Source: Owenia fusiformis
Taxonomy: Eukaryota; Annelida; Polychaeta; Sabellida; Oweniidae
NCBI GenBank assembly: GCA_903813345.2
Contig: CAIIXF020000011.1
Location: 32,480,166 to 32,544,165 of the forward strand
Length of the DNA stretch: 64,000 bases
Reading direction: 5' to 3'
The notes beneath the pieces were generated by a model, which saw nothing but the letters and a program-made list of their open reading frames with translations, was not told the origin of the DNA and did not search any database. The position numbers were made by a program, and so were the translations under genes. Positions 44,330 to 59,000 of the stretch are shown here, in pieces. Each line of letters opens with the position of its first letter. Position 1 is the stretch's first letter.

Positions 44330-46740
44330 TTGACTTCTATGTATGTATTACATTGAAATTGTGGAAAGTTTTAAATAATGGGGAGGCTATCTCTTAAAAA
44401 GGAAAACAGGAGGAAGGAGTAACGATTAAATTTAATTAATTTTTGAACAATTATAAAAGGATTTTTTGTAAGCTAAAATAAAAGTTCATGCTTTTTGAAC
44501 AATTCCAATTGAAGACATTTAAAGTTAAAATGAATCTTCAAGCTTTATCGATGATCACATGTAGATCAGTGGTCTTGCCAACAATTCCAAATGAAGACAT
44601 TTTAAAGTTGAAGTGAATCTTCATATCTTATCGATGATCATATGTAGATCAGTGGTTCTGGGAGAACACAGTGAGTGAATAATAAAGAAGTTTTCCTCTA
44701 GTTAACCAGAGTGAAAGATATTGATTGTAGAAGACAGACAAGACTCATCACTCAATTATTGTTGAATAAATGAATAATTTGCCAGTTCATCAATACATTC
44801 AATATCCATGATTTGATATACATGTAATTAATTTGATCCTTTGAGGATTTCCTTGTCATTGAGTATACTCGGGGAGTAGAAGTGTACTTTGTAATTTTGT
44901 CTTCCCCAGGATGCTCAAATGGGCGCGCAAAAAGAGAATTTAACCAATTCTAAATGACGCAGCTTAAAATTCCACTTTCCATGATTTTTCAAATTTCCAA
45001 CTGGGTGGAACTTCAAGTGGGTGGAACTCTATAGTAACTTTGATTTGGAAGAAATCATTAACTTCCTTTTCCCAAATACTACTCCTAGAAGCCTGTAATT
45101 ACTCATAATAAAGAAACAATACAAAAAATATCATCCAAGAAATTCTAATAATGATAAATTATCTTTTTTGTTATATCTATTTGCTCCTTTTCAGTGTGAT
45201 GGCTTCTATATTGCTGTGTTTCAACATTATAGCTGAGGTTGTTTCCTGTGATGTGAAAAAATCTATCATTTTCATGAAATAAAACCCTACACTGTGAAAT
45301 TGCTAACTATTTCTTACCAAAAAGGTTCAAAATATTACCATTACCTTTATTATATCCCTACATGTTTGCTGTGTATATTCCACAGTTAGTAAAATATAAT
45401 CCAGTCTAATCAATCTAAGATCAAGCTATGGCAATGTTATCCACAAGCTAGTTAGGTTTTAGCTGTTTTCCTGTCTATGCAATATATTCTATTAAACGCT
45501 AGAGGAAGTGCTTGCAATATAAATCGTATCTCCAAGGCAAAAAATATGTAATAGTTTAATATAATATGAGTCTGTAATGTCTTTCATATATTTACTTTTA
45601 TTTCCCTTATACTTAATAAACAACATACTGTAGATAATCCTCCTCATTGATCTTTTTAATGGTGGTTCATCAGAGATCTTTGCAACCCAACATGGGGCAT
45701 AAAAATATTTTTGATTTGGGTAAAAAACAAAATGGTTACACCAATCTCATGCTTTGTTATTAAACATAATTATGTCACAAACATTTCAAATTGGAAAAAA
45801 TATGTGCAATTAATCATTAAATATTCTATGCCTCTATGACAGCTTGGTGATCAGAAATAAGAATTCATTTCGTGGCCTATTCAGACAAATGCATATTAGT
45901 TGTAGGTATTAATTATTTGTGTTTTCATTTTCCATTGCAGTTTTTGTCATTATTTTGACATATGAGATACATTAATAAAATGTCTATCGCAAACTCCAAC
46001 TGTTACCCTAATGGCAAATTAACAACATTTAGCATTTACATGTAGCCTGGATTTTTCTTAACTGGATGCGAAATCACATTTAACCTTCAGAAAACCTTCA
46101 AAAGTGTTGATATCCAGATTTTTACATCTTTTCATCAAGGGTGTGATAGAATTTCAACTGTGTACAAAGAAGTTTTAAAATGCTCACTTATGACTAGATA
46201 GTGCAGCACTTGTCCCGACTTCTAGCTTATAACTTATTTTTTTTATTTTTTTTTATTAAGTTATTCATTTGTACAAAGAATACAATACAAAAATACAGTG
46301 TGAGTGGCTGTGCTTTTAGCATTATTAGCCACGTTCTACAATTACAATATACAATGTATTCAATCAATACTATTGATTACAATAAATGAGATACAATAAG
46401 ATAAAATTGTTTATAACTTATTCTGATTAGTAAAGACTAGTTTTGAAGAATTATCTATGATTCAGAGTACAAGAAAGGTCAAGTTCTTGTGAAGGGTACA
46501 ATATATGGTTAGTTGAAATAAGAGGAAGTGTAAGCTTTATAATTAATTGGCTTTTTGTGTTTATCATCTACTGCAATGTAGCAACAAATTAATAATAGCA
46601 ATTTATCTTCATCATCTTACTCTATCATATGCAAATCACTCTTATAAATATTATAAATAAATATAAGGCATTCCTTTTAATCAGTTGATGAGAGAAAAGG
46701 AAGAGCAGAAACTGAAGATACCACATATTATGAGGAACAT
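44330..46740. other. non-coding AT-rich spacer
   Basis: Includes a local direct repeat at about 44500-44660 ('ttgaagacatttaaagtt...cgatgatcacatgtagatcag' twice, ~110 nt apart). Around 46235-46250 there is a T-rich run. No gene was seen. Confidence 0.4.
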
Positions 46741-46744
46741 GTTA

Positions 46745-46862
46745 ATGGTGCTTGTAGGAAATGCTCAGTGCCTTTGTGTGGCTATCATAATTTAAAAATG
46801 ACTGTTAACTTCTCATCACATATGCATGATATCTGCATCGAGCATTTTCTGCAAGCACCAAC
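46745..46862. mobile_element. ~115-bp MITE with GGTGCTTG ends
   Basis: 'ggtgcttgtaggaaatgctc' and 'gagcattttctgcaagcacc' are inverse complements with one mismatch, about 70 nt apart. Confidence 0.65.
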
Positions 46863-47393
46863 TACAAAAAAATAATGAAGTTTAGTAATATATAAACTAT
46901 ACACTGGCGGATCTGGGGCTGAATAAGGCCTTAAGGCCCCAAAAAGTGGGCCTTTCTAGTCATTACTGGGTCTTTTAAGGCCTTATTTTTAATTTCAGGC
47001 CAAATTTTAAAGATAATAGGCCTCAAAATTTGGGCCCACTTTTGGGTTTTAGGGGCCCAAAATCTTTTTGGTACATAAAATAGGATCTATCTCAAATAAA
47101 AATGAATTCATTATGAATATAACTTGGCAAATCTTAGTGTCTGGAAATAAGCAATCAATTTGGAAGTTCTTCAATAAAAGCAAATTTGACATCAGATCTT
47201 ATCTCTTCAGCTGAGATATTTTATTAAAGATTTTATTGAATTATATACAGTAAATGATGGAGAATATACAATTACAAGTGAACATTCCCTATCGGTCAGA
47301 CTATTTCTACCACCAGGTCCAAATGAAGATAACAATTACAGAAAAAACTGTATACAGTAACAAATATGAAGCAACAAAACATATTCAATGTAA

Positions 47394-47516
47394 GTTGGTG
47401 TTCATTACAGAAAGGCAATTTTATACAGGAGCTAGTGGAATATGTGCTGAAAAGGGGTGTTCACTAGAGACAGGAGTACACTAGACAGAGGTGTTCACTA
47501 GGACAGGTTTAACTGT
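47394..47516. repeat. degraded copy of the AGTGAACACC MITE family
   Basis: 'ggtgttcactagagacagga', 'ggtgttcactaggacaggtt' and the end 'aactgta' match the right half of the element at 6908. The left half is unclear. Confidence 0.45.
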
Positions 47517-47663
47517 ATGTCAAACCAAAACATATATCTGTTGAGTAATAAAGCTTTTTATCCTATGCCAAGTAGAGTTTTAGGGAGATAAGTTGGTAAG
47601 ATATATCCCATATCCTGATTTTGAGGTTCAACCCCAAATCCAAATCCTCCCAGTACATAACCC

Positions 47664-48507
47664 TTAAAGTCCCCGTCTAAAGTTTGAAAATATTTTTTTA
47701 TCATTCATTCACTATTTGTCAGGACTTAAAAAGTGATTTTAGAGATTTTTGAACAAAAAAAAATTTTGGAAAAAAAAGTTGTGAGCATTTCATTTCTCAA
47801 ATATTCAAATTTCCCGCCATTTTTCTAAAAAAGTTGAAATTTCTTAATCATCGAATATTTCTTAATGCATTTCAAAAGAGATTATCTTTTTAACACCAAT
47901 GCAAAGATTGAACAAAAGACACACTATTTCAATAATAAAATGTCATATTTAATGGGCCACTTCAATGTTTTAGCTTATCAAAAATATTTTGAAACATTAG
48001 TGATGTCACTAAGGTACCAAAAACTTTTTGAAAAATATTGAATTTTTTTTTTCAATGTCAATCTTTTCTAAATATGCTAGACTTTCATAAAAAACCAATG
48101 TTGGTTGTCTAACCGGGTTAAAAGGAAGAATAAATTATGTTTTAGATATCATTGTACCATTGGTTTCTATGAGAACTAAAATTTTGAAATGCATTTTTCT
48201 CAGAACCATTTTCATGCACTGATAAGTTCATTTCTCGCTTGTTTATCAACCGATTTTCTTAATTTTTTCGGCAAAAAACATGGGAGGATGAATGCTATGC
48301 ATTGGTACGAATTGTGGCTAATTAGAAGATATGAGTGACCTCTAAAAGTTGGTTTTAAATAAATTCACAAATTTTGGAACAAAAAGTCTATCGAAAACCA
48401 CTTTTTGAAATTAAAAAAAAAAGTTTCACATATCACACTTTGATATCATTGGGTAAGACTACAATATAAGCCAAAGTGGTTTAAACTTTACATGGGGCCT
48501 TTAATAA
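47664..48507. mobile_element. ~840-bp TTAA-flanked inverted-repeat element
   Basis: Left 'ttaaagtccccgtctaaagt' and right 'actttacatggggcctttaa' are inverse with a few mismatches over ~24 nt. TTAA at both edges suggests piggyBac-type target duplication; this assignment is an inference. No coding frame. Confidence 0.65.
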
Positions 48508-50075
48508 TAACAACTCTGACAGGTCAAACCTGTGGTACAACTAGTCCAAACATGGAAATCAATATAACTTCATTAAAGTGTAATATTAGGAAAAGATGAA
48601 GCAATCAAAGTCATACTCCATAATTTTGTTTAATGGAAAGATATTTCCTACTCCTGTAAGCGATAATTGATTTAAAAATGAGATAATGTTAAAAGGTTGC
48701 TAAAAGCAAGTGTTTATTTTGATGAAAATTATAATGTTTTGATTTTTCTATAAGAAATTGGAGGCAGAATAAGAGACCTATAGGGGTGACAAAATTGCAA
48801 CCAACATGTAAACTTGACCTACTTATGCATTCAAACTTGACCTACCCGATACATCCAATACATGTATGATTTCATTTGTATTTAATATATTTTTCGTTTT
48901 AGTGTATTAAAATGTCAATGTCATGCTCCAGCTCTTTACCAAGGTAGGACATTCCAATCTAATGTTTATAGAAAAAAAAGAAAATATAGAAAATAAAGTA
49001 AGTTCTTTGGGGAGTTTAGAAAAGATTCCTGGATAAGGAATACTGTGAGGCAAAATATTCTAAAATTAAATAACTTTTGGAGAAGTTGCGAACAAGATAT
49101 GATTCTGCCTTAAAATGCACCATATACAATCAAATCTATAGGACATCTGCTATTGACTTGGAAATCGATAAGACTTCATAAAAACATTCCAGGAAAATGA
49201 AATGTTGAAAGAACATAATTAGTCGCCTCTCTCTCCACACCGTGTTAAACCTGTTGAGAACACTGGTCTGATTTATATAATGGTTAAATGCTTTCAGATG
49301 TTCCTATTACAGAAGTACATTACACGCTTCTAGTTGACTCATATATTTTTTAATTAGTTTTGCTAAAAAGCTATCTAAACTAGACACCTAATAAGTAGTT
49401 TAAATGTCAAGAGAAACTTAATAAGAGAATAGAATGTGAAAATTCCACTCTCTCAAAGGAGAGTGAGATTTATATTCAATTAAGTCAGCTTATGGAGTTC
49501 TCCCAAGGGATGAATCAACATTTTTCTCTCCATAAATATAAAATTTTGTTAACATTCTGATACTCATCTCATAAAATTCTATTATACAGATACATGACAT
49601 GGGTGAGAAGATGAGATGTCATGGTTTATCATTGTGCTGAAAATCTTATTTCTCTCTTCTGGACTCACTAACACCCATGAAGGCCCAAATACCCCCAACA
49701 AAAAAGTTCAGATCACTTATCCATATCGATCCTATTAATCACATTAAAACAAAAACATTTTTATAAATCTCTTTTGATTTTTTGATTGAATTGATTTATT
49801 TACTTCCCTTTGCATTCATTCGACTTCACTTCTTAAAAGAGAGCTTCATCTTCACTCTTTCAGTTCACAATAAATCTCTGATCTCATCGAGCCAATCCAA
49901 GTTCCTTGTCGAAATACAGACGACTTTCTATACGGTCATATCCTAAGACATCGCATAGTTAATGAGCACGTATTTAGCACACTTTCTTTCCACTTCGCTG
50001 ATTGGTTGAGAAAGGATCAGTGTGGTAGATTTGAAATGCTTTATTACCCGGGCTGTCACAGGCACCAATCTTTGA
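48508..50075. other. non-coding spacer
   Basis: No gene, array or inverted repeat recognised. Confidence 0.35.
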
Positions 50076-50177
50076 GTGGGGCTAGTCTATTCTAGGCAGA
50101 GGGTAGTTATAACTAGATTTGTGAAATTGAACAAGTTCAATTTAAGACTCCAGATTTATTTGACCTAGATAGATCAG

Positions 50178-50402
50178 TAAAGAGCTGAGTAAGTAATTGA
50201 GTAATTAGCTGAGTAAGTACCTTAGTAGTAGTTGAGTAAGTAGCTGAGTAAGTAACTGAGTAAAAAGCTGAGTAGGTAGCTGAGTAAGTAGCTGAGTAAG
50301 TACCTGAGTTAGTAGCTGAGTAAGTTGCTAAGTAAGTAATAACTAATTAAGTAATTGAGTAAGTAGTCAAATAAGTAGCTGAGTAGGTAGAGAGGTAAAG
50401 TA
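50178..50402. repeat. 12-nt minisatellite (GAGTAAGTAGCT)n
   Basis: About 18 imperfect units of 'gagtaagtagct', with variants such as ctgagtaggtag. Confidence 0.85.
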
Positions 50403-50459
50403 GGGTATGCAGGAATTTTTGAAAGTATATTTGATCAATCTGCATCGTGAATACTGGCA

Positions 50460-52960
50460 AGTGCGAATTTCAAACTTCAAAATGGCGTAGAATCTAAACC
50501 GGGCGTCGGATTGCAATTTTAATTTCAGATCCGGATTCCTGAGGAAATTCTACCCCTAATTCATAACTCATAATTTAAAATTGGAGAACTTTTTATTTTG
50601 ACTTACATTTCGGACACCATATCTCAAAAGTGGGTCAAAAAACTTATTGACGGCAAAATGTTAACATTATTAGCACACTCTTTGCTACAAGTATACAAAA
50701 TTTCGGAGGATATCATTGAAGTGTAGTGTCAGAATCGCAAAATAAAAAAAAACTATGAATTTGACCTAGATTTTGAACTAGGTATTTTGGTGTCCAAACT
50801 TTGAAGGAAAGTAGCTTTTGAGGTCCCCTTCTATGGGCTTTCATTATGTTTAGCTGTACTCATTCTATATCTCGTATTTTTACACTTCAAAAAATTATTC
50901 GGTCCCATTGATTTAACATGGGGCACCAAATTTAGCGATTTTTGAGATTTCAAAACGCCATAACTTCAGAACAAGTAGTCGGATCAAAATTTGGTTTGCA
51001 GATCTAGATTTCTGAGAAAATTCTACCCTTAATTCATAACTCATACGTTAAATTTGGAAAACTTTTTACTTTGGCCTACTTTTCGGACACCATATCTCAA
51101 AAGTGGGTCAAAATACTTTCTGACGGCAAAACGCTAACACTATAAGCATACTCTTTGCTACCTGTATACAAAATTTTAAAGCAAATCATTTAAATATAGT
51201 GTCAAAATCGCAAAAATAAGGGAAAACTATAAATTTGACCTAGATTTTGACCTAGGCATTTTGGTGTCCAAATTTTGGAGCTAAGTAGCCTTCGAGGTCC
51301 CCTTCTTTAATAGGCTTTCATTATATTAAGCTGTACTCAGTCTATATCTCGTATTTTACACTTCAAAAAAATCTTTTTTCCCATTGATATAACATGGGGC
51401 AGCAAATTTAGCGATTTTTGAGCTTTCAAAACGCAATAACTTCCGAACAGGAGGTCGAATCAAAATTTGATTTGCAGATTCGGATTCCTGACAAAATTTT
51501 ACCTCTTATTCATAACTCATACGTTAAATTTGAAGATTTTTTTATTTTGACCTACTTTTGGGCCACCATATCTCAAAAGTGGGTCAAAATACTTTTTGAC
51601 GGCAAAAGGCTAACACTATTAGCACACTCTTGGCTACATGTATACACAATTTCGAAGAATATAATTAAAGTGTAGTGTCAGAATCGCAAAAATAAGGAAA
51701 AACTTTGAATTTGACCTAGATTTTGACCTAGGCATTTTGTTGTCCAAATTTTCAAGATTAGAAGGTTTTTAGGTCCCCTTCTTTTATGGGCTTCCATTAT
51801 GTTTAGCTGTACTTAGTCTATATCTCGTATTTTACACTTCAAAAAAATATTTTTTCCCATTGACATAACATGGGACACCAAATTTAGCGATTTTTGAGCT
51901 TTCAAAACGCCATAACTTCTGAACCGGAAGTCGGATCGAAATTTGGTTTGCAGATTTGGATTCCAGAGAAAATTCTATCCTTAATTCATAGCTCATACGT
52001 TAAATTTGGAAACTTTTTATTTTGACCTACTTTTCGGACACGCCATAACTTCCAAACCGGAAGTCGGATCGAAATTTGGTTTGCAGATTCGGATTCCTGA
52101 GAAAATTCTTTACTTAGTTCATAACTCAAACGTCAAAATTTGAGAATTTTTTATTTTGACCTACTTTTCGGACACCATATCTCAAAAACGGGGCAAAATA
52201 CTTTCTGACGGCAAAAGGCTTACACTATTAGCAGACTCTTAGCTACATGTATACAAAATTTCGAAGAATATAATTAATCTGTAGTGTCAGAATCACAAAA
52301 ATAAGGAAAAACTTTGAATTTGACCTAGATTTTGACCTAGGCATTTTGGTGTCCAAATTTTGAAGCTAGATGACTTATGAGGTCCCCTTCTTTTAAAAGC
52401 TTTCATTATATTTAGCTGAACTCAGTCTATATTTCGTATTTTTCACTTCAAAAAAATTTTTTTTCCCATTGACTTAACATGGGCACCAAATTTAGCGATT
52501 TTTGAGCTTTCAAAACGCCATAACTTCCGGACCAGGAGTCGGATCGAAATTTGGTTTGCAGATTCGGATTCCTGAGATCATTCTACGCTTATTCCATAGC
52601 TCATATGTTGAATTCGGAGAACTTTTTGTTCTGACCTACTTTCCGGACGCCATATCTAAAAATCGGTACGAGTAATTAAAAATCTGATGGCATATCTTTG
52701 AAAGAGCTGTTTCTAAGCTACATGATGAAAAAAAGACAAAGTTGTTTCAATAAATAACGACGAAGATAATTGAAAGAATGTTGAAAATGCAAGATTTGAC
52801 CTAGTTCTTGACCTTTGACCTAGATAAAAATTTGACCTAATTTCCCAGAAAGCCAGATTCAGTCTTTAGTTGGTCATGTAAACAGCTTAAAGTAAGCTCT
52901 TCTAGTTGGTGAGAAATCTGGGAAGGAGGAAGAATAATAATAATAATAAAGAAAACTGGC
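50460..52960. repeat. ~475-bp tandem array, about five units
   Basis: Unit landmark 'tcaaaacgcmataacttc' occurs near 50951, 51425, 51902 and 52511, with a diverged first unit near 50471. Other landmarks are 'ggacaccatatctcaaaa', 'ttgacctagattttgaccta' and 'gaggtccccttc'. The fourth unit has an extra ~132-nt partial copy (52039-52170), which makes its period 609. Confidence 0.9.
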
Positions 52961-53005
52961 AAAAGCAATAGACTCCAGATTTTCATCTGGAGTCTAACTA
53001 GAATC

Positions 53006-56000
53006 TGCACGCAGGGTATTTATTTACACATAAATCTTGCAGTTCAGGTTCCAAAAATAACCGTATGTCAGAGTGAACATTGAATAAAACCATTTCTTTG
53101 ATTCATCAGGCAATCAAATGCATCAATCAATTCAGTCTACTGACAAACATGAAGATATTTTTAGAGTATTTGTACTGTAGAGTAGAACCTAGAAAACCAA
53201 TGGCTAAATCTCTATCCTTAAATGTGGACATGAATACTTCAATGTCACTGACTGAAAAATTGTTTGGGCCTTTCTTGATCTCTATTATTTGGAAGATTAG
53301 TGCCCCCTCATAAATACAGTATGCATGTTTGTCCAGTATGTACATGTATGTAAAAACAAGAATCTTAAAAGAAAATGAATATATACCTGATCAATCCATC
53401 AATAATATATATCCATCCATGTCTATGGGATCTGTTTTCAATTAAAACTTTAATAAATATGCTTTTTCCAGTCTTGAATATCAAAGCGGTCTTCACTAGA
53501 ATATGTAAATTAAGTCTGTCTTCATCATCTTTTATATTCAAGCCTATGATCGGATTCAATATCAAATTCTATAAGAAGGCTTCACATCAATTCATTGAAA
53601 AATGACATATTCCAATACCTAAATCATATAATATTTCCTTAACGTAAAAGCCATTGTACATCACTATTATGACAGTAACATACATCAGCAACATAAAAGA
53701 GGGTATCTCCCATAATTCCTCAAAAAGTTCACATGAATCCTCAGAGGAGGTACTTAGCACATAGATGTATGTATAACGTCATCTTCATTCTTAGGAATAA
53801 AGTCTGAGTGATCAAATGACACAAAATTATATATCCAATTATTTACTCAGACTACATGTAAATGAATGCAGACATATCGTTAATTCCTGTATAATGTCAA
53901 TGGCCGAGTTAATCATTATTAACTGCTCAAATGCACATTTGTAAGAATTGCTTCATTTACTCCACAGTCTGTATAATGGTAAAGATAATCAATGGGTTTC
54001 TGACATATGTGTTGTATTGTTGTATATATGAGTACCTTGTAACCTATAGATACAAATGAGGTTGCAATACAATACAGTTTAAATTAGACGGGCTTTATTG
54101 TACATCAATTAAATGGACTTTATTGTAAATGTCTAAAAATCCATTGGAATACTTTCTCCAAAATCAATATGTCCATGGAAAAAATAATTACAAGGAAAAC
54201 TCACTTAAGTGATTGTATTTTGAGAAATTACTGGCAATATCCATTTAGAATGAAACTTCACAGGCATGTAATGAGTGAATGATTATGCCAGGTACTGTAA
54301 ACAATTCTTAACCTTATAGAAGCCTTAGTAGTAATTCCATCAACACTACAGAAGTTCAAACTGTTGATAATAATTATAGTAAAACCTGTCTAAGTGGAAC
54401 ACATTTGGTACTTCTAAAAAGTGCTCATTTGGGACTTATACACAGGCAGGTATCCCAAAATTTTTTCCGCCGTGACGGAACATGCTATTTTTCATAAAAA
54501 CACTAAAGAAACTTCGAAATTTATTTTTTAACTTTTATATTTCGTTATACTGTGTTATAAAGCTTCATTTAACAATAAGTCAGTTGATTCTGGTACTCTG
54601 AACAGTATTTCACTAACAGATGGGTTCTATTTCTAGAGATTTATTTCTTACGGATTTCACTACTTTAACAGAACGTGTATGTAATATTATGACATTGGTA
54701 CTGTTTTAAATCTCTTTACTTGAACTTTGAACTTTGTCAATAAATATTTGTGTTTTATTTCTTTACTTGAAGATTCATGGCTTACTCTAAAGTGTTTCTT
54801 TTGTCCCATCAACTAGTACTTGAACTCTTATGGACTGCTCTATTGAATGTTAGATAAAAATTTTATGACATTTTCTGTGTTCTAAAATATGGTTTGATAG
54901 AAAAAGATACTAGGAGGAAAATAGGGTACATCAGAAAAAGCATTTCTGGTCACAGGGAGATATATTGGCTTCCGAACAATCAGATATTACTGACTTAATT
55001 TAGATAGGTCAATTTTCAAAGCAAGCCTTGGAGAGCAGAATTTGGGTAAATCAGAAACGTTTTCAACATAATAAATGCATCTAAGCTAATAAAAGACCAA
55101 ATCAATAATATCTATGCCCAAGGATAAAGTATCATAGGACCTTGTTTTAGATAAGGGAGTCGAACCATCACATCCTATCAAAGAATTTGTTAATTCAATT
55201 CACTCAGGCCATCCCCCTAAAAAATAGAACCCAACATTGAATTCCCAGAATGGCACATGAAGCCTTGACACTGGACAAAGTCCAGTCTATAAACGGTCGC
55301 AGTTTTTTCAAAGTATGTACAAATTGGCACAGACACATAAAGGATCAATGCCACATTGATCTTCTCAATGCCATTTTCTGGAGTCAAATAGCCTTAATTT
55401 CACCAAGCGAGAGTAACTTGTTTGAACAGTGATGGTATCCCTTAGGAAGTGAGGCAGACAAGCTTACTTCAAGGATGTCCAGTTCTATTACACATAAATT
55501 TCTCAAACTGTCGTCTTAATTCAAAATAGTTTGAAAATAAGTTAAAGTATGAAGAAAACAATCAAAATTATGAAAATACCAGAATATCAAATATTAGAAA
55601 GAAATCAGGCAAAATAAGTAAGACTAGTGAGATTTTAGATGTACATCTAGAAACATCATTATTAGTTATAATTACATTTGGGGAGGAGGTTAAAGACATT
55701 AATGTTTGGATATTGAAAACATCAATTTGATAAAAATTCAATTACATTTTTTTGGGAGGAGGGAGAGGGTCAATCTCAAGTATTTAGTTAATTGTTTTTT
55801 GAACACATTGAAATAGGCTGAATCCCAAGAGAGTGACATTTCAAGATTGATTTCTTGTTGAAATGCTCAGCATCATAGGTGAAAGGAAACATCTTATTTA
55901 AGCGAATCTAGCAATATAATCGAGGAACAAATTGATTTCTTGATTACACATATTCAGCTCTAGCCTAAATAGTGAAGAAATTTGTATATTTGTATTCAAG

Positions 56001-59000
56001 CAAGTGTTCATTTGATCAGTAAATGATTAACACATCATTTCAATTTCATTCATTTAAGCAAGCCAGTTGAATACAATCAAGAATTCTATTTTTCTCACCT
56101 AAATGTAGACCAGAAAAGTTGCTGTTTCCAAAATCTCCTTTTAAAGCTACAGTTTATTTTCATTTTTCAAGGGGAAAAGTTGAAAGACATGTGGTTGTCA
56201 CAATGAAACCAATTATCAAATCATTGGTCTTACATACTTATGATAATATTTATAAATATGAAACTATATTTTTAAAATAGCTGTTCCTTTTTGGTTATAA
56301 ATCCACAATAAATTATGGTAGTAATACTTTAAACTGAATGGAAAACAGTTTCTAGTTCAATTGATATAAAGCAGCAGCTTATACAAAACCAAATTGTTAT
56401 AGAAGCTATAGAGTTATATACAGATTGACTCAAATTAATCAAAACTGTGATACGATGAATCTAATCTAATCTAATATTTACAAAAAATCTATTCTGTGTA
56501 TTCTCTAATCAAATAACTATGTTAAAACCCTGTAAAAGCTCTATTAACTGACATGTTCCAGTTTTTCTAGTGGAAACACTTTGCTTTATGATTAAACAGA
56601 CTTCTTAGATGCCCTATTTCCCATGAATTGATAAGATTAATATTTCTACACTACTTAAATTGAAGTTTCAGGGTTATATCCAGATTTTTATGAAAAGCAA
56701 AACATTGAGAAGATTTTACTTGCACTTTTAGCCTGTAAACAACATTTTGTTATGTTTCAAACCAAATATTTGGCTTCCCCACAAAATCAATTACAAAGCA
56801 TTTACATTATAATTATACATTTATACAGTAAAATGCAAATGCTTAAGGACATCAAAACCTATTCTGCTCTCAGCCAAAATAATGCATATGTTTTGATAAG
56901 GTAAATGCAAATGCAGTGAGATAGGAAAGAAGAGCTTTTTGGTAGAATGAATGGACATAAAGGGGTTGCATTTAAATTTCATGTGCAAAATTATTGAATA
57001 ATAGTAGATGGGATAGAGTTTATATTATAGAAATTCCAATATGCTTGAGGTGACATCTATAAATATTATACAAATATTTCATTCTATCGAAAACAGCCAG
57101 AGTGACTGCCTTTTTATGGCTTTTATGGAAGTATAAACATTTGCTATATAAAATTGATCTCAGCAGACAAGCAAATTTATATATTATTATCCTATTTATA
57201 TTATATTATATTAAATGGAATCATATATTTTAGAGTAAGGTACGCTATAAAGTTTTTGTGAAACATCCGAGTAAAAACAAGTTGTGAGATTTTCAAGCAT
57301 TTTTACCCAAAAATAGTGTGATTTCCCATAGCCAACGATCCCATTATGATAATACTGTATGCTTTGAAACTAACAACAATCCATAAAATGAGAAGTACAA
57401 GTACTCATAATGTGTCTATTGCCAATATGGCAGCTCATTTTATAAAAACTCAAAGTTTTAAAGCATTTCTAGCTTAAATCATATCAAAATCAATTTAAAC
57501 AAACTTCCACCTATAATGTAAGAAGATAGAAAGCCGTTTTTCAAATAAAAACACTTAACTTTACAAAATCTAGTGATATCTAGTGGATTCACAGGCGAAT
57601 TCCTTGTGTTTACGCATAAAAAAGTATTTATTCAAATTTTTTTGAAAATGCCACCCCCTTTAATGGCTATCTCCATATAGCCATTATATGGAAGTAAATC
57701 ACCAGATTCAATTTTCACAAATGTTCTGTAATTTATCATATTGAAACTTCCGGAACTTACTAGGAAATCATTCATTTTCACGATCCATAATTTACCTCTT
57801 GGATATTGTGCTAAATGCTCTATAGTTGACGCAACAAAGGTGATAGGGTTTCATTGAAATGTGTGTTCTAACCTCTAAAGGGTAAGTAAGACTCCTAATC
57901 TTCAGGTAAATCTTATTTTTCAAGTTCTACCGACGAAGTCAGGCCATGAAATCTACTCTAGTTTTTGAAAAATCCTATAACTGGGTATTGTTTTTTGGAA
58001 AAATCGCCGGAAGTGGGTCTTGTTTTTTAAAAATTACCTTGAAGTGGGTCTATTTTTGAGAGAAAACCCCCCGGGGAAAAACCCTGGGTCCATTTTTAGT
58101 GAAAAAAACCATTAGATGTGGGTAGATATTTTGAGTCTCAGCGGCACCCCCTTGTACAAAAATTTGACCAGTACCGCCCGTCCCCAGGTGTATATTACAG
58201 GTTATTCCCCTTCCCTGAAAAAATCATGAATCATTCAAAAATTAACTTTTTGAAATCTTTCTTTTTTGGCACTTTTCGTTTAGAAAAATATCTATTTGTA
58301 CTTACCATGATAATCAAAGTTGTTATCTCCAGGAACTGATGGGGTTCTTTTGCTATTATTTAGTGTAATATTCGCATAAATCGATGAAACATTGGCGAGT
58401 AAGTGTTTGTGTAATTTGTTACCCGATAAGAACAGCCAAACGAACAAAAAGTTTATCTTGGCTAAAGCGACTTACAAAGAAGTTTTGATCAGTCACGAAA
58501 TTCGTCTCAATCAAAATTGTTAAAGACGATTTTAATCAGAAATCTGAAAGGCCCACACTAAAGAATCAACTCTTGAGAAAAGTGTACAGAAAATATCAAT
58601 CTCAGAATAACTCTTCAGCAGTGCAGTTGTTTTATGCTAGTCTCAGATGACAGTCATCATCAGATCATTGATCATCAGGTTACACGATACAATCATTTGC
58701 TGATTATTACATCGGTGATTAGTATGAATAGTAAAAGATAAAAACAATGTTAAAATCAATTTAAAAACAGCGCTACACAATAGCAAGAATTAAGTAATGG
58801 TATAGAGTATAGTGCTAGTAACTAATCAGGGTCTGAAAGCCATCTAATGTCTCAATATCACTTTTGAGTCTGGAAGAATACTCCATGTTTTCCCTAATTG
58901 TGTTTGGGAAAGGCTGTTATGTATCTTTGGTGTATCAGTAGTGGACGAAGGCCTGGCTTTTAGCTCAGTGTAATCATCTGGGTCAATAAATTGCTTCAAT

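Larger units (their letters stand above)
50080..53005. mobile_element. composite tandem-repeat element, possibly a non-autonomous rolling-circle (Helitron/HINE-like) transposon
   Basis: A 12-nt minisatellite is followed by ~475-bp tandem repeats and, at the right, a perfect 10-bp hairpin gactccagat-tttc-atctggagtc (52971-52994), then taactag. The same 'agactccagat' occurs near the left end (50145-50155). Subterminal inverted repeats, a 3' hairpin ahead of CTAG and central tandem repeats are known for this element class, but no helicase gene is present. The exact ends are uncertain. Confidence 0.45.

Noticed and set aside
53080-53605. Several 66-77 codon frames on both strands
   Set aside because: AT-rich, low-complexity translations overlapping each other, with no splice or homology support.
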